Positions 35,301-43,813 of a DNA stretch of 64,000 bases are shown here, in pieces (position 1 is the first letter of the stretch; every line of letters begins with the position of its first letter). Origin of the DNA: Ravibacter sp964559125. GTDB taxonomy: Bacteria; Bacteroidota; Bacteroidia; Cytophagales; Spirosomataceae. A program made the position numbers and the translations under genes. The stretch is taken from contig CAZLGW010000011.1 of assembly GCA_964559125.1 (NCBI GenBank), positions 62,001-126,000 of the forward strand. The letters are read 5' to 3'. The notes beneath the pieces are model-generated. The model saw only the letters and a list, made by a program, of their open reading frames with translations, searched no databases and was not told where the DNA came from.

Positions 35301-35611
35301 GTAAGGGGGAGGTGCAGAACGGTATCGAGCGTTATGTACCCGATGAAAGAGACAGCAAGTTCTGCCCGGCTACCGATACCATTAAACGTAAACGTACCTT
35401 TTTCGTCGGTGCTGACACCTTGCCGGGAGCCTTTAAGATATACCGATGCGCCAGGAAGAGGCTCACCATCGGTTTCGGAATACACTTTTCCCTGTAGCGT
35501 GAAGCTATCCTGGGCTAAGGACGGCAGCGAGGTGCACAGGATCAGCGCCAACAGGCCTATACCGAAAAAATGCGGGCATAGCATGCCCCTTTGGCAATAA
35601 AGATGGTTCAT
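32315..35611 (-). CDS. SusC/RagA-family TonB-dependent outer-membrane transporter
   Basis: 1098 residues. After a signal peptide comes a carboxypeptidase-like regulatory domain (FTLQGKVYSETDGEPLPGAS, GVSTDEKGTFTF), then a plug with PKERATGSFVNLDSELLNRG and DVESVTILRDAAAASIWGAR, and a 22-strand barrel ending in FGLKLNF. It moves a ligand captured by SusD across the outer membrane using TonB energy. It is first in the operon, about 230 bases after a likely promoter. The opposite-facing XRE gene is its probable regulator. Confidence 0.96.
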   Translation of the reverse strand: MNHLYCQRGMLCPHFFGIGLLALILCTSLPSLAQDSFTLQGKVYSETDGEPLPGASVYLKGSRQGVSTDEKGTFTFNGIGSRAELAVSFIGYITLDTVLHLPLTQPLRITLAPDMVQLREVAVTGYQVIPKERATGSFVNLDSELLNRGVSTNILDRLEGVASGVFLIGSSSSNSALAERNLNIRIRGESTLALPTQVSRDPLIVIDNFPFEGSLDNINPNDVESVTILRDAAAASIWGARAGNGVIVITTKKGRKDKPASVEINSNITITRKPDVYRDRNYLTAEHYIEVEETLFNAGYFNADLSNMTSRPPVSPVVELLVRKRSGAISQAAYDAAIAKLSSADIRADYLRHVYRNALNQQYSVGLKGGSSQTTYSVSAGFDRNLSNVVGNGYNRFTLNSNMSYTLFKKLELTTGINYSNSKTTNSNHQNSFGYLAVGGKYANIFPYAALADENSAPLSTVRGYRDDYLAETESLGFLDWRFRPLEETSLADKYSKTHSLLLRAGLRYNFRPFLNVEVLYQNEKQIIDDWDYRSDRTYYTRNLINRFSVRKEDGTFTYPLPKGGILMRNNSTANSENLRIQANFDKSFGGLHKVTALAGAEARQLLTETYFRTSYGYDNNLGVAVNTLNFSTILPVNPGSIGIISAPQGDIIGFNNRFISYYANSAYTFRDKYTLSASARRDGANIFGGNTNNRFTPLWSTGLSWDLSRESFYKFGWLPYLKLRSTFGYSGNVYQGSVQTTGIYLTNNRTGAQYIHNLTAPNPDLKWEQVGTFNTGIDFSLKNSVLSGSVDYYVKSGDDLIEVQPLAPSAGFYQFYTNGAATRTHGIDLSLSARVVKKGFTWSPTLLLSTVKDKITKFSVQQTSGSFRSGTGRAGLVGSPLYSVFSYRWAGLDPATGDPQGYLNGEASKNYTGIINNFNPDSLIFHGSSVPTLFGAFRNDLSYRNFSISVNLTYKLGYYFRRQASSPNYQDILSGSSHRDYVQRWRKPGDETVTDVPSFVYPANSNRSTFYRFSEILVEKGDHIRLQDIRLSYDLSSPAITAAGLRSVRIYAYISNPGVIWKANRLGIDPDTNLSFESTSHNLPRPVSAAFGLKLNF

Positions 35612-35915
35612 TGCTTAAGCGGTTTTTAGTTGAAGAATAAAAAAGGGCAGCTTTTACCGGGCCTGCCCGGCAGAACTACTCCGCCGGGCGAAACCGTATG
35701 AGCTTGCAGCCCGGCGTCATTGCGGATGACGAATAACCAGTGGGTAAAGTAAATGTTTGTTCATAAACAAGCTACTCCTATGCCCCGGAAGGCTATTGAT
35801 TTGGAAATTCTACGATAGAAGCGGGTATAGCTGCTTCACTCAACAAATATAATAAAATACTAAACATAGCTATAGCTATGTAGATAAATTTTTTTAATAC
35901 GGTTTATTCGCTTCT
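35612..35915. promoter_or_regulatory. Divergent control region of susC and the XRE gene
   Basis: A perfect 18-base palindrome, ACATAGCTATAGCTATGT, spans 35864-35881. A minus-strand TATATTTG (35844-35851), an exact -7 element, points towards susC, so the palindrome covers its -33 zone. The same palindrome lies 34 bases before the XRE start. The long susC leader holds a hairpin with arms GCCCGGC (35665-35671) and GCCGGGC (35683-35689). Repression by the XRE protein is the natural reading but is inference. Confidence 0.6.
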
Positions 35916-36149
35916 ATGAGTTTACCTACTCCGATAGAGCAATATGTCATAGACAAAGTCAAGGAAAGAAGGCTGGCGCTGGGGATTTCCCAGAAGGAGC
36001 TGGCTTTTCTACTTGAGCTCTCAGAGGGGTATATAGGGCTTGTAGAAAGCCCCAGGACCGATGATAAGTATAGCCTTAAGCGTTTGAACGACCTTGCTAA
36101 GGTACTGAACTGTTCGCCCAGGGATTTTCTTCCCGAAAACCCTTTATAA
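35916..36149 (+). CDS. XRE-family helix-turn-helix regulator
   Basis: 77 residues, essentially one HTH_3 domain. Helix-turn-helix is seen in RLALGISQKELAFLLELSEG with the following recognition part YIGLVESPRT. It binds DNA as a dimer and has no sensor domain. It is divergent from the susC operon and probably binds the palindrome at 35864-35881, controlling itself and the operon. Similar tiny XRE genes next to SusC pairs are common in Bacteroidota. Confidence 0.88.
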   Translation: MSLPTPIEQYVIDKVKERRLALGISQKELAFLLELSEGYIGLVESPRTDDKYSLKRLNDLAKVLNCSPRDFLPENPL

Positions 36150-36152
36150 AAA

Positions 36153-36176
36153 AAGGCCGCCCTTTAGGGCAGCCTT
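36153..36176 (-). terminator. Terminator of the Gfo/Idh gene
   Basis: Hairpin arms AAGGCCGCCC and GGGCAGCCTT with one mismatch, followed on the minus strand by eight T residues. It lies 23 bases after the Gfo/Idh stop and is typical of a Rho-independent terminator. The other strand may also use it after the XRE gene. Confidence 0.8.
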
Positions 36177-36198
36177 CTAAGATTTGGAGTATCTGATC

Positions 36199-37653
36199 TT
36201 AAAGTGTGAGGCTCCAGCCGTTGCGGTATTCGCGGTTTACATACTGGTTGGCCAGATCCCAGTTGGTAATCTTGCCCTGGGCGGCATCCCACAAAAGTTT
36301 CTTGCGACCATTGTACTTGTCGACGGTCCTTCTGCCTTCAGGATTGTCACGGAGCATCCAGGTGCGAAGCGCTACGTTGCCGATCAGGATACTTTCGGTA
36401 AATGGTCCTGCGTATTCGAACGGAGAGCTGGTTTCAGCATTTCCGTAGCCGGCAAGGCAGGCATCCACCCAGTTGAGATAGTGATCTTCGTTGGGTACCC
36501 TTTTAATTGTTTCGGGGATATTGACAAACTCGTTATCGCGTAGCGGGAGCAGACGCGGACGTGCGCCGTAGCAGTCTGCCATCAGCTTTCCTTTGGCTCC
36601 TATAAACAATACGCCTCCGTCGGAGTTTCCGAATTCTTCGCCTTCTTTCAGCTCTTCGGGAAGTTCGGGCAGGATCCCGCCGTCGTACCAGCTCACCTTC
36701 AGGTCGCCCAAACCGTCTTTACGCGGGTATACGAGATGAATATTAGTCGAGAACGGAGTCCAATCCGGGGCATTGTCCTGGGGACGAAGCGTCATGGTCC
36801 AGTTACCGGCCACACTTGCTTCTACCGATTTGGGGTAGTCGATAGGAAGGATCCTGAAGACCGGGTCCATGATGTGGCAGGCCATGTCGCCGAGTGCGCC
36901 TGTACCGTAAGGCCACCATCCACGCCAGTTCCAGGGAAGGTAAGCTTCATTATAAGGTACTTTGGGAGCAGGGCCCAGCCATAGATCGAAATTAAGCTCT
37001 TTCGGGATCTGGAATGTCTTATCGGTCGGTACTGCCTGCGGCCATACCGGGCGGTTTGTCCAGCAAAGTACGCGGTCAACGTGGCCGATAATGCCTGAAT
37101 CGTAGATCTCTTTCATGCGGCGTACCCCGTTACCTGATCCGCCCTGGTTGCCCATCTGGGTAACTACTTTGTATTTTTTGGCAGCCTGCGTCAGTATCCT
37201 GGCCTCATTGATGCTGTGCGTGAGCGGCTTTTGCGTATATACGTGCTTGCCCAACTGCATGGCGGCGAGAGTTGCTACTGCGTGGGTATGGTCAGGGGTT
37301 GAAATAGAACAGGCATCGATATTGCTCTTTTCCTTGTTCAGCATCTCGCGAAAATCCTTGTAGTATTTCGCGTTCGGGAAATTCTTTCTCGATTCTACTG
37401 CCTGGCGGTCGTCCACATCACAAAGTGCTACAATATTTACCCTCGGACTCTTCGCAAACGAAGTGAGGTCGCTCTTACCTTTTCCTCCGACACCGATACC
37501 GGCTATATTCAACTTGTCACTGGGAGCTACATATCCTTTGCCTAATACATGCCTCGGGACTATGAAGAAAGCGGATGCCGCCAGTGAGGAGGCTTTGATG
37601 AAATTCCTCCTGGACGCAGCGCCCTTTTGCGTTGTTTTTTTAGAATGCTTCAT
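36199..37653 (-). CDS. Gfo/Idh/MocA oxidoreductase, Tat-exported
   Basis: 484 residues. A twin-arginine signal SRRNFIKASS (about 14-23) and a hydrophobic stretch lead to export in folded form with NAD(P) bound. The Rossmann motif is GIGVGGKGKSD, and the Gfo/Idh motif appears as TQKPLTH in place of EKP. The second domain is typical for a DUF-rich exported subclass (NRPVWPQAV, PYNEAYLPWNWRGWW). Such enzymes oxidise or reduce sugars or glycoside-linked residues with a tightly bound cofactor. It has its own terminator and is divergent from the large two-component regulator gene. Confidence 0.93.
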   Translation of the reverse strand: MKHSKKTTQKGAASRRNFIKASSLAASAFFIVPRHVLGKGYVAPSDKLNIAGIGVGGKGKSDLTSFAKSPRVNIVALCDVDDRQAVESRKNFPNAKYYKDFREMLNKEKSNIDACSISTPDHTHAVATLAAMQLGKHVYTQKPLTHSINEARILTQAAKKYKVVTQMGNQGGSGNGVRRMKEIYDSGIIGHVDRVLCWTNRPVWPQAVPTDKTFQIPKELNFDLWLGPAPKVPYNEAYLPWNWRGWWPYGTGALGDMACHIMDPVFRILPIDYPKSVEASVAGNWTMTLRPQDNAPDWTPFSTNIHLVYPRKDGLGDLKVSWYDGGILPELPEELKEGEEFGNSDGGVLFIGAKGKLMADCYGARPRLLPLRDNEFVNIPETIKRVPNEDHYLNWVDACLAGYGNAETSSPFEYAGPFTESILIGNVALRTWMLRDNPEGRRTVDKYNGRKKLLWDAAQGKITNWDLANQYVNREYRNGWSLTL

Positions 37654-37854
37654 TGTAAACTTTACTTGTGAACGTAATGACAGGGTATAATTAAAAGGTT
37701 ATTCAGCAATTACTTTTTAATACTGAAAGAATAAAGCTAAAGACTACCGGATTCTAACCGGCAGGCCGATAATATATTTACAGGAGCATCGTACAGAAGG
37801 GGAGATGCTGCAGGAACCGGATGCTTTTGAGGCTTTTCTTCCCGATATGATCGC

Positions 37855-40800
37855 GTGATGGTTATATTTGCGGACAATAGGTATGCAGAGATAAAACGGC
37901 TATTAAAACCTGACAATGAATTGACTCTCCTTAAATTCTTTGCTAACCTTATTCCTGTTTTAGCAATATGGCCTGGCGGATTTACGCCGGCTGCTTTCGG
38001 GCAGTGGGCAGACCTGCCGAAGCCAGTTCATATCACCAGCGACCAGGGGCTGCCCCAGGCTTTTAACCCCGCAATCCTGCAGGACCGGCAGGGATTTATC
38101 TGGATGGCTACCCTGGACGGGCTATGCCGCTATGACGGGCGGAATTTCAAGGTATTCCAGCCTTCCTCACGCGGCCTGTCCTCGATTTCAAGTGCGGCGG
38201 TTATCGGATTGAAAGAAGACAGGGAAGGAGGAATATGGATTGTCACGGAAAAAGGGACCATCGACTATTTCAATCCTGGTAATGAAGCTTTTGAAAATAT
38301 CTCACAGCACGCTTCCTTTCAAAAAGCCTTTCCCTGGAAACCGTATGAAGTACTGTACGACAGCAGGAAAACGCTTTGGATCGGCTTCGGGGGCCATGGA
38401 CTCGGCTCATTCGACCGCCAGGGCCTTAAGACCCGTCATTTCCTGCATGATCCCCACCAGCCCGCTTCATTAGGTAATAACGACGTTTTCGGAATTCTCG
38501 AAGACCGGCATGGTTATATCTGGATAGGAACGGCAAACGGGCTCGATAGGCTGGATCCTGTTTCCGGGCGATTCCGGCATTACAGGCACGAAGAAGGAAA
38601 TGCATCGTCGCTTCCCGAAAATAATATCCTCGGTATTTACGAGCGGCAGGACGGCACTATGCTGGTGGCTTCCGGACAATACGTTTCCCTTTTTGACCCG
38701 GAAAGAGGGGTTATCAGATCGTACAGGTTACAAGGAACGGATAAGACAGTTAGAGAGCCCGTCGTTATGCAGTTTGCCACCGACCTGGAAGGCAATGATT
38801 ACTTTGCCCAGCACGGATACCTGTACCGGTTTCATCCGGCAACCGGGGTGCAGATGCTGACAGGCAATGCAGCTTCCGGCATACTGAGTGTTTATATAGA
38901 CAGGACCAACGTACTCTGGCTCGGAACGGACGGACAGGGTGTATATAAATTCAACCTGATGGCCGCCGGTTTCAGGGCGGAGGCCTATGAAAAGAATTTT
39001 CACACAGACCTGCTTTCGAAGCACCTGGGAATAGCCCCTCCGGAGATGCCACAGCTCTCTCCGGCAACATCGCCCTACTACTTCAGGGCCACAAATGACA
39101 AGAGGGGAAGAACCTGGTTTAACACCGGGTTTACACCTTTTTATCGTTGGGATCCTGTAATCCGCCGATTGGATAAGATCCCGTTCCTTTTCCCGATACA
39201 AAGTCATGAGCCGGCTCCTCCCGTTCCCCTGGCGACAGATCCGGACGGTAAGATATGGGCGCTGTATGATCATACGGTCGCCTGGTACGATGAAGCAGCC
39301 CATACCTGGATAAAATTCCCTTTCACTCTCAATTTGCCCCGGTTTACCGGCGACCAGACCGACTACATGCGCCTGCTGCAGTTTGTGGTAGATGAACGGG
39401 ATCTGTGGATCATTACCAACACACACGGACTGTTCAGGATAAACCGCGCGACAGGAAAAATAAGCCGGTATGCCCACAATCCCTCCGACACTTCTACACT
39501 CAGCAGCGACGCTTTATTCTGCATTTTTGCCGATCCTGAAGACAGCGACATTCTCTGGATAGGTACTTTCGGGAACGGTCTGTGCCGGTTTGACAAAACC
39601 ACTGGTCGGTCACAGCGATTTACTGATGAGGACGGCCTTCCCAACAATGTCGTTTACGCTGCCATACCCGATGCGGGTGATTACCTGTGGCTGGCGACCA
39701 ACAAGGGCGTGTGCAGATTCCACCGCAAGACCTTTGAAACCAAAACCTACACGCGGGCAGACGGATTGCAGGCAGACGAGTTTAACCGGTTTCATTTTCT
39801 TCATTTGCCCGACGACCGTATTGTCCTGGGAGGACTGGAGGGGATCACGGCCTTTTATCCCGGCCAGGTTGCTGAAGACGCTTTCGAACCCCGTATCGAA
39901 ATTATCAGCATACAAATCAATAATGAACCGCTGCCACCCGATTTGTTACCCGGCGCCGTTCCGGTGCACCAGGCAAACCACCTGGAACTGGCTTCAGACC
40001 AGAATTTCATAACCGTAGGGTTTGCAGGAATGCAGTTTAACAACCCCGGGAAGATGCGGTTCCGCTATTTACTTGAAGGGGTGAACAGGGAGTGGGTGAC
40101 CTCAGGAAACCCCGAAGCAATTTATACCAATCTGAGTCCCGGCTTATATACGCTGAAGTTAAATGCTTCCAATACATCGGGCAAATGGAGCCCGCACGTG
40201 CGTATACTGACCTTTCGTATAATGCCGCCGTGGTGGGCCGCCTGGTGGGCTTATATACTGTATGTATTGGGTGCCCTTGCGTTGGTCTACGGGGCGGTAA
40301 GGCTGTACCTCAAACAGAGGGAAGCAGTGCACCTGAGAGAAATCGATGAGCTCAAAACCCGGTTTTTTACCAATATCACCCATGAGTTCCGTACACCGCT
40401 AACGCTGATCCTTTCCCCGGTGCAGCAACTTAAAAAAGTGGCGAAAGCGCCCTCGGAATGGCTGAAGAACGAGTTCCGGTTAGAGCTCATTGAGCGGAAT
40501 GCCCGGCAGCTGCTGCAGCTGGTCAACCAGTTCCTGGATCTCTCCAGGATAGAGGCCGGTACGATGGAAATATACCGGCAGTTGGGCGATCTTACAGAAT
40601 TTGTGAGGCAATTGACGGATTCTTTCAGGGACCAGGCCCAGGGGAAAAATATCTCGCTGGAGTTTCATTCCGGTCTGGCGGAACAGCGCTACTGGTTTGA
40701 TGCCCTCAAGCTGGAAAGCATTGTCTATAACCTGGTAGCCAATGCCATCAAATTTACGGAAGAGGGCGGCAGCGTCCGTGTGAACCTGGCAACTGCGGCA

Positions 40801-41901
40801 GGCGGAGTCAGTCTGGAAGTATCCGATACGGGCAAAGGGATTCCGGAAAACAAGCTGCCCCATATATTCGACCGTTTTTACCAATTGGATAATACCAGCA
40901 CAAGAGAGCATCAGGGAAGTGGTATCGGGTTGGCGCTGATCAGGGAGCTGACAGGCTTGATGGGTGGCCATATCCGGGTGAAAAGCAAAGTGAACAGAGG
41001 CTCTGCTTTTACGGTATTCCTGCCTCTTGAGATGGCGGCGAAAGGAGATAAGGCGTTGTTTCAAAAGCGGGATTACCCTGAGCATCAGAACGGCATTTTG
41101 AAAAATCCTGTTCCGGGAGACCCCGCCCCGGAGACACCCGCAATAGTGCTGCTGGTCGAAGACAATAAGGAGCTTTCCGATTTTATTGCCGACTGCCTGC
41201 CGGAAGGCTACCGGGTGGAGCAGGCCTTCAACGGGCAGGAAGGTTTTGAAACGGCTATTGTCCTCATGCCCGATATCGTGATCAGTGATGTGCTGATGCC
41301 GGTAATGGATGGCTTTACCCTCTGCCGGCAATTGAAAACCGACCTGCGTACTTCGCATATCCCCGTCATCCTGCTTACTGCCAAAGCCTCGCAGGACAGC
41401 CGTATGGCAGGCTTGTCGGACGGCGCTGACCACTACCTCACCAAGCCTTTCCATCCGGATGAGTTGCTGCTACAGGTAAGCAACCAGCTCGAACAGCAAC
41501 GTAAGTACAGGACATGGCTCCAATCGCAGTTCAGTGCCCTACCAGGGCCTACCGACGAAATAGCGGTTGAAAGCTCGGATCCTTTTATCGGGAAAATCTA
41601 CGAGCTGTTGGAAGCCAATCTCGACAGCGCAGCTTACGATGTGAACCAGCTCACCACCGACCTCGGTATGCACCGCAGCACTTTGTTCCGAAAAATCAAA
41701 ATACTGACCGATCTTCCGCCCAACGACCTGATCCGCAGCTACCGCTTGAAGCGGGCCGCGCAATTCCTCGGCAAAGGCGCCATGATCTCAGACGCCGCCT
41801 ATAAGGTGGGGTTCGATAATCTCTCCTATTTCAGCAAATGCTTTCGTGAGCAGTTTGGCATGACGCCGACGGAATACGGGAAGCAGCGGGGGGAAAATTA
41901 A
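37855..41901 (+). CDS. Hybrid two-component system regulator (HTCS)
   Basis: 1348 residues, a complete signal pathway in one protein. Domains in order: periplasmic Reg_prop propeller repeats (about 60-690; GFIWMATLDGLCRYDG, GYIWIGTANGLDRLDP), a Y_Y_Y domain (about 705-785), one membrane segment (about 790-815), HisKA with ITHEFRTP (His843), HATPase with NLVANAIKFT and DTGKGIP, a receiver with Asp1145 in VISDVLMP, and a C-terminal AraC HTH (about 1240-1345). HTCS proteins sense carbohydrate breakdown products and switch on nearby utilisation genes. A -7 element TATATTTG lies inside the frame at 37863-37870, so the true start may be TTG 37921, which opens a signal-like MTLLKFFANLIP. The downstream beta-helix genes are candidate targets. 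Confidence 0.93.
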   Translation: MMVIFADNRYAEIKRLLKPDNELTLLKFFANLIPVLAIWPGGFTPAAFGQWADLPKPVHITSDQGLPQAFNPAILQDRQGFIWMATLDGLCRYDGRNFKVFQPSSRGLSSISSAAVIGLKEDREGGIWIVTEKGTIDYFNPGNEAFENISQHASFQKAFPWKPYEVLYDSRKTLWIGFGGHGLGSFDRQGLKTRHFLHDPHQPASLGNNDVFGILEDRHGYIWIGTANGLDRLDPVSGRFRHYRHEEGNASSLPENNILGIYERQDGTMLVASGQYVSLFDPERGVIRSYRLQGTDKTVREPVVMQFATDLEGNDYFAQHGYLYRFHPATGVQMLTGNAASGILSVYIDRTNVLWLGTDGQGVYKFNLMAAGFRAEAYEKNFHTDLLSKHLGIAPPEMPQLSPATSPYYFRATNDKRGRTWFNTGFTPFYRWDPVIRRLDKIPFLFPIQSHEPAPPVPLATDPDGKIWALYDHTVAWYDEAAHTWIKFPFTLNLPRFTGDQTDYMRLLQFVVDERDLWIITNTHGLFRINRATGKISRYAHNPSDTSTLSSDALFCIFADPEDSDILWIGTFGNGLCRFDKTTGRSQRFTDEDGLPNNVVYAAIPDAGDYLWLATNKGVCRFHRKTFETKTYTRADGLQADEFNRFHFLHLPDDRIVLGGLEGITAFYPGQVAEDAFEPRIEIISIQINNEPLPPDLLPGAVPVHQANHLELASDQNFITVGFAGMQFNNPGKMRFRYLLEGVNREWVTSGNPEAIYTNLSPGLYTLKLNASNTSGKWSPHVRILTFRIMPPWWAAWWAYILYVLGALALVYGAVRLYLKQREAVHLREIDELKTRFFTNITHEFRTPLTLILSPVQQLKKVAKAPSEWLKNEFRLELIERNARQLLQLVNQFLDLSRIEAGTMEIYRQLGDLTEFVRQLTDSFRDQAQGKNISLEFHSGLAEQRYWFDALKLESIVYNLVANAIKFTEEGGSVRVNLATAAGGVSLEVSDTGKGIPENKLPHIFDRFYQLDNTSTREHQGSGIGLALIRELTGLMGGHIRVKSKVNRGSAFTVFLPLEMAAKGDKALFQKRDYPEHQNGILKNPVPGDPAPETPAIVLLVEDNKELSDFIADCLPEGYRVEQAFNGQEGFETAIVLMPDIVISDVLMPVMDGFTLCRQLKTDLRTSHIPVILLTAKASQDSRMAGLSDGADHYLTKPFHPDELLLQVSNQLEQQRKYRTWLQSQFSALPGPTDEIAVESSDPFIGKIYELLEANLDSAAYDVNQLTTDLGMHRSTLFRKIKILTDLPPNDLIRSYRLKRAAQFLGKGAMISDAAYKVGFDNLSYFSKCFREQFGMTPTEYGKQRGEN

Positions 41902-42008
41902 TTACAATTTCCGGCTCCCTGCAACCTCAGCAACACAATCTGCAACCACGTTGACAATCCGTTTTATGTCAAAAAGCGTGATTTGGGGGAATTATTTTCC
42001 CTCACACA

Positions 42009-43760
42009 ATGCGTACAGTTACTATGAGATTCTTTATTTTTTGTTTGTTAACAGGCTTTTGCCTGATGGCTGCTTCCGGTCAGGTGTATTCATACGCCGA
42101 CAATCCGATCCTGTATGTAAAGATGGGGGGCAACGGCGATGGCTCTTCCTGGGCCGATGCTATGGGCGATATCCAGGCTGCCATTAATTCTCCCGGCGCA
42201 GAGCAGGTGTGGGTAGCCAAAGGTACGTATTATCCCGGGGGAGACGGGCTGAAAATGAAGAATAGCGTGGCCATTTATGGCGGCTTCCCGGATGATGACA
42301 ATGATGCCGGGATGGAGGAAAGAGACTGGACGGCAAACCCCACGATCCTGCATGGCAATAACGAGAAAATAGTGGTCAATAATAGCTTCGCGGCAGGTGA
42401 GCCGCTGACCGCTTCCGCCATACTTGACGGGTTTACCATTACCGGTGGCAACAGTGGTTATGCCGGCGGGATAGCCAATCTGTATGCATCGCCCGTATTG
42501 AGGAACCTGGTCATTACCGGCAACGAAAGCGAAGGCGAAGGCGGCGGGATGTATAACTGGTATAGCACTGCCGCTTTGACCAATGTGGTCATTTCGGGCA
42601 ATTCCGCGAGGGTAAGTAGTGGTGGAGGAATATACAACGAGGAATCCTCACCAACATTTACCAATGTGAGGATCAGTCAAAATTCTGCTAACAATAAGGG
42701 GGGAGGCGTATATAACCGGAATAGCTCCCCGCTATTTGTCAATGTGCTTTTTGACGGGAATACTTCGGGGGCTGAAGAAGGGGGGGGAGGAGTTTATGAT
42801 GAGTGTTCTTCTTCAACGTTTATCAACGTAACGGTAAGCCGAAATCGAGTCATACAACTATTAGATCGCGCCGGCGGAATATACCTGGACAAAAGCTCTT
42901 CTGCCTTGATCCGGAACAGTATAATTTGGGGAAATATTGAAGAAAGGGGCAATTTTGGCGGAAGCGTTGGCGACAGGCTCGATCCGGCCAGCAGTCATAA
43001 TATTATTGAGGACGAGGAAGGTACATACCCCGACCCGCAGTTTGTCAATCCCGCCGGAGGAGATTATCGTCTTTCCTTTTCCAGCCCGGCGATCGACGCG
43101 GGGATCAATGATGCCTTCCCTGGCCTGAACGGGGCAAAAGACCTGGCCGGTAAAGACAGGCTGTATGGCACAATGATCGATATAGGCGCGTATGAGTGGT
43201 GGGAGGGGCAACTACCTGTAACATTGGTGTCGTTTAAAGCGATACGGGAGGAAAACACTGTTCAGCTTTCCTGGCAAACGACCGAAGAAGTGAATGCCTC
43301 GCATTTCGAAATACAGCGCAGCGCTGACTCAAAAAACTTCGAAAGTATCGGCTCCGTAGCTGTAAAAGGCAGCGGTAAGTACACCTTTACCGATGCCCCC
43401 TTCGGCTATGCTCAGGGTGCGGCACTCTTCTATTACCGTTTGAAAATGATGGATCTGGACGGCACGTACGCTTATTCGGAGATCCGCTCTGTGTCCTTCA
43501 AAAAGGCAGGAAATGTCATTTCCCGGAACAAACTCTATCCGAATCCTTCGGCACAAGGAATGGTGATCCTCGAAACGGCAGACGCTCAGGCTGACCCGGC
43601 CATCAGGATATTTGACGGGCTGGGCAGGGAAATCCCGGCCAGGATCTCCGGCTCGAACGGGAGATACTTTATAGAAACTGCCGGCCTTCCTGCCGGGATG
43701 TATCATGTACAGGTGAAAAGCGCTGGCGGACAGCGGGGTATGAAGCTATTGGTTGAATAA
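42009..43760 (+). CDS. Beta-helix protein with type IX secretion C-terminal domain
   Basis: 583 residues. Signal peptide about 1-25. A right-handed beta-helix (about 30-395) is built from repeats such as LRNLVITGNESEGEGGG and FTNVRISQNSANNKGGG, ending in a choice-of-anchor Q-like IDIGAYEWW. A Fibronectin-III-like linker (ATREENTVQLSWQTTEEVNA-like) and a type A T9SS sorting domain with LYPNPSAQG and the end GMYHVQVKS follow. It should be secreted across the outer membrane and held at the surface. Substrate or partner is unknown; beta-helix folds may be polysaccharide lyases or adhesins, and no lyase catalytic motif was seen. Confidence 0.88.
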   Translation: MRTVTMRFFIFCLLTGFCLMAASGQVYSYADNPILYVKMGGNGDGSSWADAMGDIQAAINSPGAEQVWVAKGTYYPGGDGLKMKNSVAIYGGFPDDDNDAGMEERDWTANPTILHGNNEKIVVNNSFAAGEPLTASAILDGFTITGGNSGYAGGIANLYASPVLRNLVITGNESEGEGGGMYNWYSTAALTNVVISGNSARVSSGGGIYNEESSPTFTNVRISQNSANNKGGGVYNRNSSPLFVNVLFDGNTSGAEEGGGGVYDECSSSTFINVTVSRNRVIQLLDRAGGIYLDKSSSALIRNSIIWGNIEERGNFGGSVGDRLDPASSHNIIEDEEGTYPDPQFVNPAGGDYRLSFSSPAIDAGINDAFPGLNGAKDLAGKDRLYGTMIDIGAYEWWEGQLPVTLVSFKAIREENTVQLSWQTTEEVNASHFEIQRSADSKNFESIGSVAVKGSGKYTFTDAPFGYAQGAALFYYRLKMMDLDGTYAYSEIRSVSFKKAGNVISRNKLYPNPSAQGMVILETADAQADPAIRIFDGLGREIPARISGSNGRYFIETAGLPAGMYHVQVKSAGGQRGMKLLVE

Positions 43761-43813
43761 TAACGCGGTCCGTAACTGCGATTATATACAGTAACAAAAC
43801 GTTTTATACCCTT

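Noticed and set aside
40480..41454. 324-residue minus-strand frame
   Set aside because: It is antisense to the kinase and receiver domains of the HTCS gene, which have full motifs.
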